Source: Actinomycetales bacterium (lineage in GTDB: Bacteria > Actinomycetota > Actinomycetes > Actinomycetales > Dermabacteraceae). Taken from it: a stretch of 6,377 nt of DNA. A program made the translations under genes and the position numbers. The stretch spans positions 1-6,377 of the forward strand of contig JAAZLF010000139.1 in assembly GCA_012799425.1 (NCBI GenBank). The letters run 5' to 3'. The notes below the pieces were generated by a model. The model saw nothing but the letters and a program-made list of their open reading frames with translations, made no database searches and was not told the DNA's origin. Shown here piece after piece: positions 1-5,650 of this stretch (positions are counted from its first letter, which is position 1; each line of letters opens with the position of its first letter).

Positions 1-47
1 ACAAAATCGAGGACCTCATCCGTCGTGAGTCCTGGGGCGATCGACAT
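1..47 (-). CDS. Possible 5' end of a minus-strand gene, cut by window edge
   Basis: Reading leftward from an ATG at 47, the frame stays open to the window edge and gives M-S-I-A-P-G-L-T-T-D-E-V-L-D-F-V. A GGAG sits nine bases before the ATG (57-60 on the plus strand), a workable ribosome binding site. Sixteen codons are too few to name a product. Third positions are less GC-biased than in the other genes (about 10 of 15 are G or C), which weakens the call. On the plus strand, the frame starting at base 3 is also open and ends at a TGA at 99-101, so this could instead be the 3' end of a gene running the other way, or plain intergenic DNA. If the minus reading is right, this gene diverges from the transporter operon. 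That would be a natural place for a regulator or a further sugar-use enzyme, but nothing in the residues shows either. Confidence 0.25.
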   Translation of the reverse strand, partial: MSIAPGLTTDEVLDF

Positions 48-363
48 GCTGGGCTGCTCCGTTCTGTCGAACCACGTAAGGCGCGATGTCCTACGCAGTG
101 ACTCCAAACCAGCTTGGCAGCAAGCGGGATCGACCGTTATCGGGCGTGCGGGAGCGGGACCCGTGGAGCGGGGCGTGCAGCTCCCGCTGCCGACGGGGCG
201 CCGTGCCTGAGGTGCGCTCCCCGCGCAGATCGGTCGATTCCGAGCCCGGTGCGTGAGCTGACCGGCTCGGAATCGCTCTCTCTCGTCCGTGTGCGGGGTG
301 AGTCTGCGAGCGGGGGAGGGCGGCGGGCAGAGGCTCTCGGCGAGGAGTCTTCGCCCGGGGGTG
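48..363. other. Intergenic region upstream of the transporter operon
   Basis: I see no convincing gene here. The open frames lack the strong third-position GC bias of the real genes and encode Arg/Pro/Ala-rich low-complexity protein typical of chance frames in GC-rich DNA. Bases 1-135 have a lower GC content than the flanking coding DNA. The region holds a small 5-bp hairpin (112-116 with 121-125) and a strong stem-loop at 235-275, listed separately. The stretch from about 276 to 360 is rich in G and in CT runs, with no further structure that I can support. Confidence 0.6.
235..275 (+). terminator. Strong stem-loop, possible terminator
   Basis: Bases 235-250 pair with 261-275 to form a 15-bp stem with one bulged C and a 10-base loop (251-260). 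The outer 12 bp, including the GATTCCGAGCC arm, are perfect. A CT-rich tail follows (CTCTCTCTC at 276-284) rather than a clean T run. Actinobacterial terminators often lack a T tract, so it could end transcription coming from the left or insulate the transporter promoter, which lies about 90 bases downstream. It lies upstream of the predicted transcription start, so it is unlikely to be an attenuator of the transporter mRNA unless another promoter exists further up. The pairing is certain; the function is inferred. Confidence 0.5.
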
Positions 364-392
364 TTGACGCTCACATTGCAACGATGTAAATT
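364..392 (+). promoter_or_regulatory. Predicted promoter of the sugar transporter operon
   Basis: TTGACG (364-369) matches the -35 consensus at five of six bases. After a 17-base spacer comes TAAATT (387-392), a weaker -10 box. Transcription would begin near 399-400, leaving a leader of about 80 bases before the start codon at 480. The spacer contains the operator at 375-388, so a bound repressor would block polymerase directly. The GH43 promoter at 5512-5540 has the same geometry, which raises confidence in both. Confidence 0.6.
375..388 (+). promoter_or_regulatory. LacI-family-type operator in the transporter promoter
   Basis: ATTGCAACGATGTA contains an imperfect dyad centred on a CG step. 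Its left half TTGCAAC and the reverse complement of the right half, TTACATC, agree at five of seven bases. A central CG flanked by A/T-rich, TTGCAA-like half-sites is typical of LacI-family sites. It stands out as A/T-rich in GC-rich DNA. It matches the element at 5516-5529 at 12 of 14 positions and lies at the same place relative to the promoter boxes. The regulator is not encoded in the window, and its effector (perhaps arabinose or an arabino-oligosaccharide) is inferred only from the neighbouring genes. Confidence 0.6.
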
Positions 393-467
393 TGGGATCG
401 GCAACCACGGAACGTCGTGCCGCGTGCTCTCGGGACGTCGGCCGCGACGGATGAGCCCTACCACGAA

Positions 468-474
468 GAGGTGG
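468..474 (+). promoter_or_regulatory. Ribosome binding site fixing the binding-protein start
   Basis: GAGGTGG lies five bases before the ATG at 480 and matches the 3' end of 16S rRNA well. It favours this start (or the adjacent ATG at 483) over an in-frame GTG at 417, which has no good site before it and would put 21 unneeded residues ahead of the signal peptide. Confidence 0.65.
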
Positions 475-479
475 ACCGA

Positions 480-1874
480 ATGATGCATGGTTCCTCGCCC
501 GCCGGGCCCCGGGGTCCCCGACCGGCTCCTCCCGGTGCGCGCTCGGCGCCCCGCCAGGGCACGGCCTCCTCCCTCAGCCGTCGCTCCCTCATGCAGGGAG
601 CGGGGACGCTCGGGGCGGTGGGAGCGCTCGGGGCGCTCTCCGGCTGCGCCGGCGCCGCCGCCCGGGCGCCCGACGACATCGCCTTCTGGCACCTCCTGTC
701 CGGGCCCGACGGCGTGACCATGGGCGAGCTCCTCGATGGCTACATGGCCACCGAGGGCGCGGCGGATGTCACGCAGACGGTGCTCGCCTGGGGTGCTCCC
801 TACTACACCAAGCTCGCGATGGCCTCGGCGGGCGGCCGAGCGCCGGACCTCGCCGTGATGCACGCGGCCCGCGTCCCCGGCTACGCGCCCGGGGGTCTGC
901 TCGACGAGTGGGACATCGATCTGCTCGGCGAGTTCGGCGTGCGCAAGGAGGACTTCCCCGAGCTGATCTGGGACAAGATGGTGGTGGACGGCAAGCTCAC
1001 CGCGATCGCGCTCGATTCCCATCCGTTCGTCATGTACTACAACACCGAGATCGCCGAGGCGGCCGGGGTGCTGGGCGACGATGGGCTGATCCTGCCCACC
1101 GACAACCCGGAGGACTTCCGGGCGCTGCTGCTCGAGCTCGGCGGCAAGGCTCCCAGCGGCCACGGGCTCTCCTTCGGCTACCTGGGCGACGGTTCGAACC
1201 AGTGGCGCATGTTCTCCACCTACTACACGCAGCTCGGCGGCACGATCGAGCTGCCCGTCGGCGGGGAGATGGTCTACCAGGAGGAGCTCGTCGTCGAGGC
1301 GGCCGAATGGATCCTCTCCCTGATCGACGGGGAGGTCGGCCACACCGGTCACGACGGCGGCACCGCCATCTCCGAGTTCGCCACCGGCGGCTCGGGCGCC
1401 TTCTACGGCGGGGTGTGGGAATCGGGCAGCTACAAGAATGAGGGCGTCCCCTTCGACATGACGATGATCCCCGGGATCTTCGGGGAGCCCGCCGCGTATG
1501 CCGACTCGCACTCCTTCGTGCTGCCCCATCAGATGAGCCCGGACCCCGAGCGTCGCCGCAACGTCCACGAGATCGTCGCGCACATCCTGAAGAGCTCGAT
1601 GGACTGGGCCGCGGCCGGTCACATCCCGGCCTACTCGCCGGTGATCGAGGACCCCGCCTACGGCGATCTGATCCCGCAGGCGCACTACGCCGACGCGGTC
1701 GACCACCTCGTCTACGACCCGCCGGCCTGGTTCAGCGGCTCCGGCTCCGACTTCCACACCTACTTCGGCAACGACATGCAGAACGTGTGGGCCAGGCGCG
1801 TCGAGCCCCTCCAGGGATGGAACGACTTCGTGGCCCGCATCAACGCGCTGCTGCTCAAGCCCACCCCGATGTGA
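480..1874 (+). CDS. Sugar ABC transporter substrate-binding lipoprotein (family 1)
   Basis: This is the predicted extracytoplasmic receptor of a CUT1-type sugar importer. It captures an oligosaccharide outside the membrane and delivers it to the two permeases encoded just downstream. The 464-residue length is usual for family 1 solute-binding proteins. The N-terminus has a twin-arginine motif S-R-R-S-L-M (Arg34-Arg35), a hydrophobic Gly/Ala/Leu stretch and a lipobox L-S-G-C with the lipidated Cys at 56, so export is probably by Tat followed by lipid anchoring. The mature part has family-typical segments: SHPFVMYYN (180-188), GAFYGGVWESG (306-316), SHSFVLP (343-349) and HIPAYSPV (381-388). The n-region before the arginines is unusually long (33 residues, Pro/Arg-rich). 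It is first in the operon, 73 bases ahead of the first permease, behind an operator-bearing promoter. Nearby GH43 suggests arabino-oligosaccharides as ligand, as for AraN-type proteins, but the sequence alone does not prove this. Confidence 0.93.
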   Translation: MMHGSSPAGPRGPRPAPPGARSAPRQGTASSLSRRSLMQGAGTLGAVGALGALSGCAGAAARAPDDIAFWHLLSGPDGVTMGELLDGYMATEGAADVTQTVLAWGAPYYTKLAMASAGGRAPDLAVMHAARVPGYAPGGLLDEWDIDLLGEFGVRKEDFPELIWDKMVVDGKLTAIALDSHPFVMYYNTEIAEAAGVLGDDGLILPTDNPEDFRALLLELGGKAPSGHGLSFGYLGDGSNQWRMFSTYYTQLGGTIELPVGGEMVYQEELVVEAAEWILSLIDGEVGHTGHDGGTAISEFATGGSGAFYGGVWESGSYKNEGVPFDMTMIPGIFGEPAAYADSHSFVLPHQMSPDPERRRNVHEIVAHILKSSMDWAAAGHIPAYSPVIEDPAYGDLIPQAHYADAVDHLVYDPPAWFSGSGSDFHTYFGNDMQNVWARRVEPLQGWNDFVARINALLLKPTPM

Positions 1875-1947
1875 TCGCCATGCGTCGTCAAGATCTCGCC
1901 CCCGCAGTCCCCGTGCCGCCCCGTCCGCCCGTCGAAGGAGACGATCG

Positions 1948-2898
1948 ATGACCACCGCCGACGGCCTCACCGCCTCGCCCCGCGGGGCGGCTGCGGCCTC
2001 CGCCCTCTCCGCCGGGCGCGCTCGCCGGCGCCGTGCCGACAACCTGCGCGGCTGGCTCTACTGCACGCCCTTCCTCCTCGCCTTCGGCGTGTTCCTCATC
2101 TGGCCTACCGTCTACGGGCTCTGGATGAGCTTCACGGGCACCAGCCTGGCCGGCACCAACACCCAGTTCGTGGGACTCGACAACTGGGTCGAGGCCCTCG
2201 GCGATCCGCAGGTGTGGACCTCGCTGGTCAACACCGCCTGGTTCACCGTGCTCTCGACGATTCCACTGGTGCTGGTCGCGATGCTGCTGGCGGTGCTGGT
2301 GAACATCGGCCTGCCGGGCCAGTGGTTCTGGCGCCTGTCGTTCTTCATGCCGTTCCTGCTGGCCTCCACCGTGGTCTCCCAGTTCTGGAACTGGATGTAC
2401 AACCCGCAGCTGGGGCTGATCAACACGTTCCTGGGCTGGTTCGGCATCAGCGGACCGGCGTGGCTGCAGGACCCGAACACCGCCATGATCGCCGTGGTCA
2501 TCACGACCGTGTGGTGGACCATCGGCTTCAACTTCCTGCTCTACCTCGCCGCGCTGCAGAACATCCCCGATCAGCTCTACGAGGCGGCCTCGCTCGACGG
2601 GGCCTGCGGATGGCGGAAGTTCCTCTCGATCACGCTCCCGCAGCTGGCGCCCACCACGGTGCTGGTGCTGGTGCTGCAGATGCTGGCGTCGCTGAAGGTC
2701 TTCGACCAGATCTACCAGATGACCGGCGGCGGCCCGGGCGGGACCACCCGGCCGGTGCTGCTGTACATCTACGAGGTCGGCTTCACCGGATACCGCTTGG
2801 GCTACGCCTCGGCGATCTCGTACATCTTCTTCTTCATGATCATCATCGTCTCGATCGCCTACATGGTGATCGCGTCCCGACGGAGTGTGAAGGCATGA
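1948..2898 (+). CDS. Sugar ABC transporter permease, MalF/UgpA/AraP type
   Basis: This is one of the two membrane subunits of the CUT1 sugar importer. The protein has 316 residues with a basic cytoplasmic N-terminus (RARRRR around 24-29) and about six hydrophobic spans, near residues 36-56, 92-118, 130-150, 178-205, 236-256 and 287-308. The EAA loop that docks onto the ATPase is present: E212-A-A, then G218, ending in I228-T-L-P231. The MTGGGPGGTT segment (258-267) is a hallmark of the MalF-like partner in these pairs. AAGGAG (1935-1940) lies seven bases before the ATG. The stop overlaps the next start as ATGA, so the two permeases are translationally coupled and probably made in equal amounts. 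The binding-protein gene ends 73 bases upstream with no hairpin between them, which fits one transcript. Confidence 0.95.
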   Translation: MTTADGLTASPRGAAAASALSAGRARRRRADNLRGWLYCTPFLLAFGVFLIWPTVYGLWMSFTGTSLAGTNTQFVGLDNWVEALGDPQVWTSLVNTAWFTVLSTIPLVLVAMLLAVLVNIGLPGQWFWRLSFFMPFLLASTVVSQFWNWMYNPQLGLINTFLGWFGISGPAWLQDPNTAMIAVVITTVWWTIGFNFLLYLAALQNIPDQLYEAASLDGACGWRKFLSITLPQLAPTTVLVLVLQMLASLKVFDQIYQMTGGGPGGTTRPVLLYIYEVGFTGYRLGYASAISYIFFFMIIIVSIAYMVIASRRSVKA

Positions 2899-3812
2899 GC
2901 GCCGCGAACCCGACCACCGCTGCCCTGACCCCCGTCGTGCCGCGCGAAAGGGCCGCCGTGCGCGCGGCCTCCACGAAGCGCCGCCGCGGGCCCGCGCCGG
3001 CACGCATCGCGGCCTTCGTGATCCTGGCGCTGCTCGCGCTGGCCTGGCTGGTCCCCGTCCTGTGGGCGGTGCTCACCTCGTTCAAGACCGAGGCCGAGGC
3101 CGCCGCGATGCCGGTGACGATCGTGCCCGAGGACGGCTTCACGCTCACGGCCTACCTCAACGTGCTCTCCGAGGGGCTCGTGCCGCGCTGGGCCTGGAAC
3201 AGCCTGATCACCTCGGCGGCGGTCACGGTGATCACGGTGACGATCTCGGCCCTGGCCGGCTACGCGCTCTCGCGGCTGCGGTTCGCAGGCAGGTCGATGC
3301 TGATCACCCTGATCGTCGCCTCGATCATGATCCCCGGGCAGATCCTCATCGTCCCGCTGTTCCACCTGATGCTCTCGCTGAACCTGGTGGACACCTACTG
3401 GGGCATCATCCTGCCGCAGGTCGTGGCGGCGCCGATGGTGTTCATCCTCAAGAAGTTCTTCGACCAGATCCCCTTTGAGCTCGAGGAGGCCGCGCTGATG
3501 GACGGTGCGAGCCGTTTCCGCATCTTCCGCTCGATCGTGCTGCCGCTGTCCAAGCCGATCCTCGGCGCGGTCGCGATCTTCGTGTTCATCGGTGCGTGGA
3601 ACAACTTCCTGTGGCCGTTCATCGTGGTCAACGACTCGAACCTGATGACGCTGCCCACCGGCCTGCAGACGGTGATCAGCGCCTACGGCATCCAGTACGC
3701 GCAGAACATGGCCCAGGCCGTGCTCGCGGCGCTGCCGCTGATCGTGGTGTTCATGTTCTTCCAGCGCCAGATCATCAAGGGCATCGCCACCACCGGCATC
3801 GCCGGCACCTGA
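2895..3812 (+). CDS. Sugar ABC transporter permease, MalG/UgpE/AraQ type
   Basis: This is the second membrane subunit, pairing with the product of the preceding gene. The 305-residue protein starts with a basic N-terminus (KRRRG around 28-32). It has hydrophobic spans near 37-62, 103-124, 136-158, 168-186, 222-245 and 275-293, the usual MalG-type arrangement. The EAA loop is clear: E198-A-A-L-M-D-G204, followed by I214-V-L-P217. The PTGLQT segment (254-259) is also common in this subfamily. The start overlaps the upstream stop by four bases. A GGAG at 2882-2885, inside the end of the previous gene, gives a nine-base spacing; the nearer GAAGG (2889-2893) is too close to the ATG to be ideal. 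It is the last gene of the operon. No ATP-binding subunit follows, so a shared ATPase encoded elsewhere (MsiK-like, as known in Streptomyces and relatives) is inferred. Confidence 0.95.
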   Translation: MSAANPTTAALTPVVPRERAAVRAASTKRRRGPAPARIAAFVILALLALAWLVPVLWAVLTSFKTEAEAAAMPVTIVPEDGFTLTAYLNVLSEGLVPRWAWNSLITSAAVTVITVTISALAGYALSRLRFAGRSMLITLIVASIMIPGQILIVPLFHLMLSLNLVDTYWGIILPQVVAAPMVFILKKFFDQIPFELEEAALMDGASRFRIFRSIVLPLSKPILGAVAIFVFIGAWNNFLWPFIVVNDSNLMTLPTGLQTVISAYGIQYAQNMAQAVLAALPLIVVFMFFQRQIIKGIATTGIAGT

Positions 3813-3832
3813 GCAGCAGGCCCCCAGCACAT

Positions 3833-3881
3833 CGCCCGTCGGCCTGTGGCGATCATCGCCGCCGGCCGACGGGCGCTTTCT
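3833..3881 (+). terminator. Terminator between the transporter operon and the GH43 gene
   Basis: CGCCCGTCGGCC (3833-3844) and GGCCGACGGGCG (3864-3875) form a perfect 12-bp stem. The 19-base loop holds a nested 5-bp hairpin (GGCGA/TCGCC). On the plus strand CTTTCT follows (3876-3881), a short T-rich tail, so it should end the operon, whose stop is at 3812. The hairpin also lies past the stop of the convergent GH43 gene at 3917 and may act in both directions, though the minus side has no T tract. Confidence 0.85.
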
Positions 3882-3916
3882 GCGGTATCCGAGACGCGGT
3901 CCCGGGCGTGGAGAGC

Positions 3917-5398
3917 TCAGACCTCCTGGGTCCCCCAGAGGCTGCGGCCGTCCGGGCCCAGCACGGTGAAAGTGGTGGTCCAGGCGCCGGCGCTCTCGCG
4001 CCAGCCGCGGGTGAACACTCCGCGGTAGGTGACGCCGTCGAGGACCACAGCGGCCCTGTGTCCGGCCTCGAGGCGCCAGCGCCCCGTGCGCGCACCGCTG
4101 ATCGTCCCGTTGCGGTGCAGGCGGATCCGCTGGGAGTCCACGACCTCGGCGCTGATCCGGCGGCCGTGGTCCACGAGCTGCCAGTCGCCCTCCAGCTGGG
4201 AGCGGTGGGGGAGCGCGGCGCGCTGATCGGCGGGCTCTCCCGCGTAGCGGTGCGGGGCGATGACCGGCCAGCCGTCGTGACTGAAGTGGAGGCGGTGCAC
4301 GCGGACCTGGTGGAGCTCCCCGGTGTCCGGGAACCGGCTGTGCAGGAACAGGAACACGTCCGCTCCCTCAGGGTCTGCCCACGCGGAGACGTGACCGGGG
4401 GAGACATAGCCCGCACCGGGCCCCTCGGCCTCGAGGTCGGTGAAGCGGTGGTTGCCCAGCAGCTTCGCGCCGTACGGCTCGATCGAGGCGTCGTCGAACA
4501 GCGGCAGGCCCGGGTCGGCCTTCGCCTCGCGCAGGTCGTTCCCCATCGGATCGAGGTAGGGGCCCTCCACGGTCCTGGACCGGCCCACGCGCACGTTGTA
4601 GCCGCCGCTCGCATCCAGGCCGCCGAAGGTGAGCAGCAGGTAGTAGCAGCCCGTGCGGCGTGAATGCAGGATGTACGGGGCTTCGATGCGGGCGTGGTTC
4701 CCGCCGGTCAGATGGATGCCGTAGCCCTGCCCGGGCAGGGGGTGCCCGGTCATCGGGTCGAGGTCGAGCAGGAAGATGCCCCCCGAGTACGAGCCGTAGA
4801 CCAGCCGGTGGCGTCCTTCTGCGTCGACGAAGGCGTGCGGGTCGATCGCGTTGGGGTGGACCTGTGCGTCATAGAGGGTGCCGTCCTCGCTGGGCTCGTC
4901 CCACATCCCTGACCGCAGGAAGATCCCCTCGTCCCGGTACGGGCCCTCGACCTCGTCGGCGATCGCGGTGCCCATCGCCGAGCGCGGTGAGGAGCCCTCG
5001 CAGGCGCAGTAGTACATGCGGAAGCGTCCGTCGGGGGTGCGGCTCACGTCCGCCGCCCACAGCGTGTCCGAGTTCGCCCAGGCGAACGCCTCGGCGAGCT
5101 CCTCGGTGACGTCCTCGAACAGGGGGTTCTGTGGGGTGACGAGGTCCGCGACGCTCTCCCAGTGCAGGAGATCGTCGCTGCGGGCGGCGGCGAGGTGGGA
5201 GCCGAACACATGGAACCGGCCGTCGGTGACGATCACGGAGGGGTCGTGCACGGAGACCTCGGTGAAGGTCGGATCCGGCAGCGGTGCGGGTCCCGGCGGG
5301 CCGGCTGCCGCGCGGGAGGCCCACAGGGCGGTGGCTCCGGCGGCGGTGGTCAGGGTGGCGGCTCCGGTGAACAGGGTGCGGCGCGAGAGGGTCGCCAT
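3917..5398 (-). CDS. Secreted GH43 glycoside hydrolase, endo-alpha-1,5-arabinanase type
   Basis: This enzyme is predicted to cleave alpha-L-arabinofuranosyl links, most likely in arabinan, outside the cell. The 493-residue protein starts with a Tat motif S-R-R-T-L-F (Arg6-Arg7), a hydrophobic stretch and an A-A-A-G cleavage site near residue 32, with no lipobox, so it is probably released. The five-bladed propeller residues of clan GH-F are visible: D52 in HDP (general base), D186 in N-A-I-D-P (pKa-tuning Asp) and E239 in I-E-A-P-Y (general acid). H336 in S-P-G-H-V-S matches the metal-binding His of endo-arabinanases, and VFGSH (64-68) and WAADV (114-118) are also typical. Residues from about 400 to 493 (GDWQL, ISGARTGRW, YRGVFTRGW, ending SLWGT) resemble the beta-rich GH43_C domain of AbnB/Abn2-like enzymes. 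The start at 5398 has AAGGAG six bases upstream. An in-frame ATG 13 codons earlier (5437) is possible but would lengthen the signal peptide. Exact specificity (endo-arabinanase, arabinofuranosidase or xylosidase) is not certain. Confidence 0.92.
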   Translation of the reverse strand: MATLSRRTLFTGAATLTTAAGATALWASRAAAGPPGPAPLPDPTFTEVSVHDPSVIVTDGRFHVFGSHLAAARSDDLLHWESVADLVTPQNPLFEDVTEELAEAFAWANSDTLWAADVSRTPDGRFRMYYCACEGSSPRSAMGTAIADEVEGPYRDEGIFLRSGMWDEPSEDGTLYDAQVHPNAIDPHAFVDAEGRHRLVYGSYSGGIFLLDLDPMTGHPLPGQGYGIHLTGGNHARIEAPYILHSRRTGCYYLLLTFGGLDASGGYNVRVGRSRTVEGPYLDPMGNDLREAKADPGLPLFDDASIEPYGAKLLGNHRFTDLEAEGPGAGYVSPGHVSAWADPEGADVFLFLHSRFPDTGELHQVRVHRLHFSHDGWPVIAPHRYAGEPADQRAALPHRSQLEGDWQLVDHGRRISAEVVDSQRIRLHRNGTISGARTGRWRLEAGHRAAVVLDGVTYRGVFTRGWRESAGAWTTTFTVLGPDGRSLWGTQEV

Positions 5399-5404
5399 GC
5401 TCAA

Positions 5405-5410
5405 CTCCTT
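5405..5410 (-). promoter_or_regulatory. Ribosome binding site of the GH43 gene
   Basis: AAGGAG, read on the minus strand, lies six bases before the ATG at 5398. It decides the start in favour of 5398 rather than the in-frame ATG at 5437, which has only a GGAG at a tight four-base spacing. The leader hairpin at 5411-5455 directly abuts this site. Confidence 0.7.
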
Positions 5411-5455
5411 CGTCGAGTCCCCGCGGCGGCCCGTCATCGGGCTCCGCGCTCGACG
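5411..5455 (-). other. Leader stem-loop next to the GH43 ribosome binding site
   Basis: Three nested pairings line up: CGTCGAG (5411-5417) with CTCGACG (5449-5455), CGCGG (5422-5426) with CCGCG (5444-5448), and GCCCG (5429-5433) with CGGGC (5438-5442) around a four-base loop. Together they give 17 bp, interrupted by small bulges. In the mRNA the stem ends exactly where the ribosome binding site begins. It could stabilise the transcript or tune access to the site. It does not sequester the site itself, and it matches no riboswitch class that I know. GC-rich DNA makes hairpins common, so function is uncertain. Confidence 0.4.
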
Positions 5456-5511
5456 GCGCCGCTCCGGGGAGGGGTGTGTCGTGGTCGGGTGAGGGAGCGC
5501 GGATGCACCCG

Positions 5512-5540
5512 ACGCTACAACGTTGAAATCGCAGTGACAA
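5512..5540 (-). promoter_or_regulatory. Predicted promoter of the GH43 gene
   Basis: Read on the minus strand, TTGTCA (5535-5540) is a -35 box with five of six consensus bases. A 17-base spacer leads to TAGCGT (5512-5517), which keeps the TA...T positions typical of actinobacterial -10 boxes. The transcription start would be near 5505, giving a leader of about 105 bases. The operator at 5516-5529 fills most of the spacer, as in the transporter promoter. Confidence 0.6.
5516..5529 (-). promoter_or_regulatory. LacI-family-type operator in the GH43 promoter
   Basis: On the minus strand the element reads ATTTCAACGTTGTA and contains the perfect 8-base palindrome CAACGTTG centred on CG. It differs from the transporter operator at only two of 14 positions (the fourth and tenth bases) and sits at the same distance from its -35 and -10 boxes. 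This strongly suggests one repressor controls both the hydrolase and the importer. The same site may or may not affect the divergent gene starting at 5651, whose start codon is about 120 bases away. Confidence 0.6.
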
Positions 5541-5650
5541 GGCTTCCGAGCGGTCCCGGTCACAGGAGCATTGCCTCCGGCCGGCGCCTGGCGTGGGATG
5601 GAGGGGGCACAGTTCTCCGGGGAGTCCCGGCAGTACGCAGGAGGCAGGCA

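Noticed and set aside
25..408. Short open frames on both strands in the first 400 bases
   Set aside because: There is no strong third-position GC bias, no family motif, and the minus-strand one runs through the transporter promoter and operator; they are best explained as chance frames.
417..479. Earlier GTG start for the binding protein
   Set aside because: There is no ribosome binding site before it, and it adds 21 residues ahead of an already long signal-peptide n-region; the ATG at 480 has GAGGTGG at good spacing.
1888..3830. Minus-strand open frames opposite the two permeases, rich in Asp, His, Arg and Gln
   Set aside because: These are shadows of GC-rich coding DNA; their composition is biologically implausible and the plus strand encodes clear permeases.
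5571..5599. Possible promoter for the flavoprotein gene, TTGCCT and TGGGAT with a 17-base spacer
   Set aside because: The -10 box matches at only three positions and lacks the conserved A at its second base; too weak to annotate, although the gene needs a promoter somewhere in 5541-5640.
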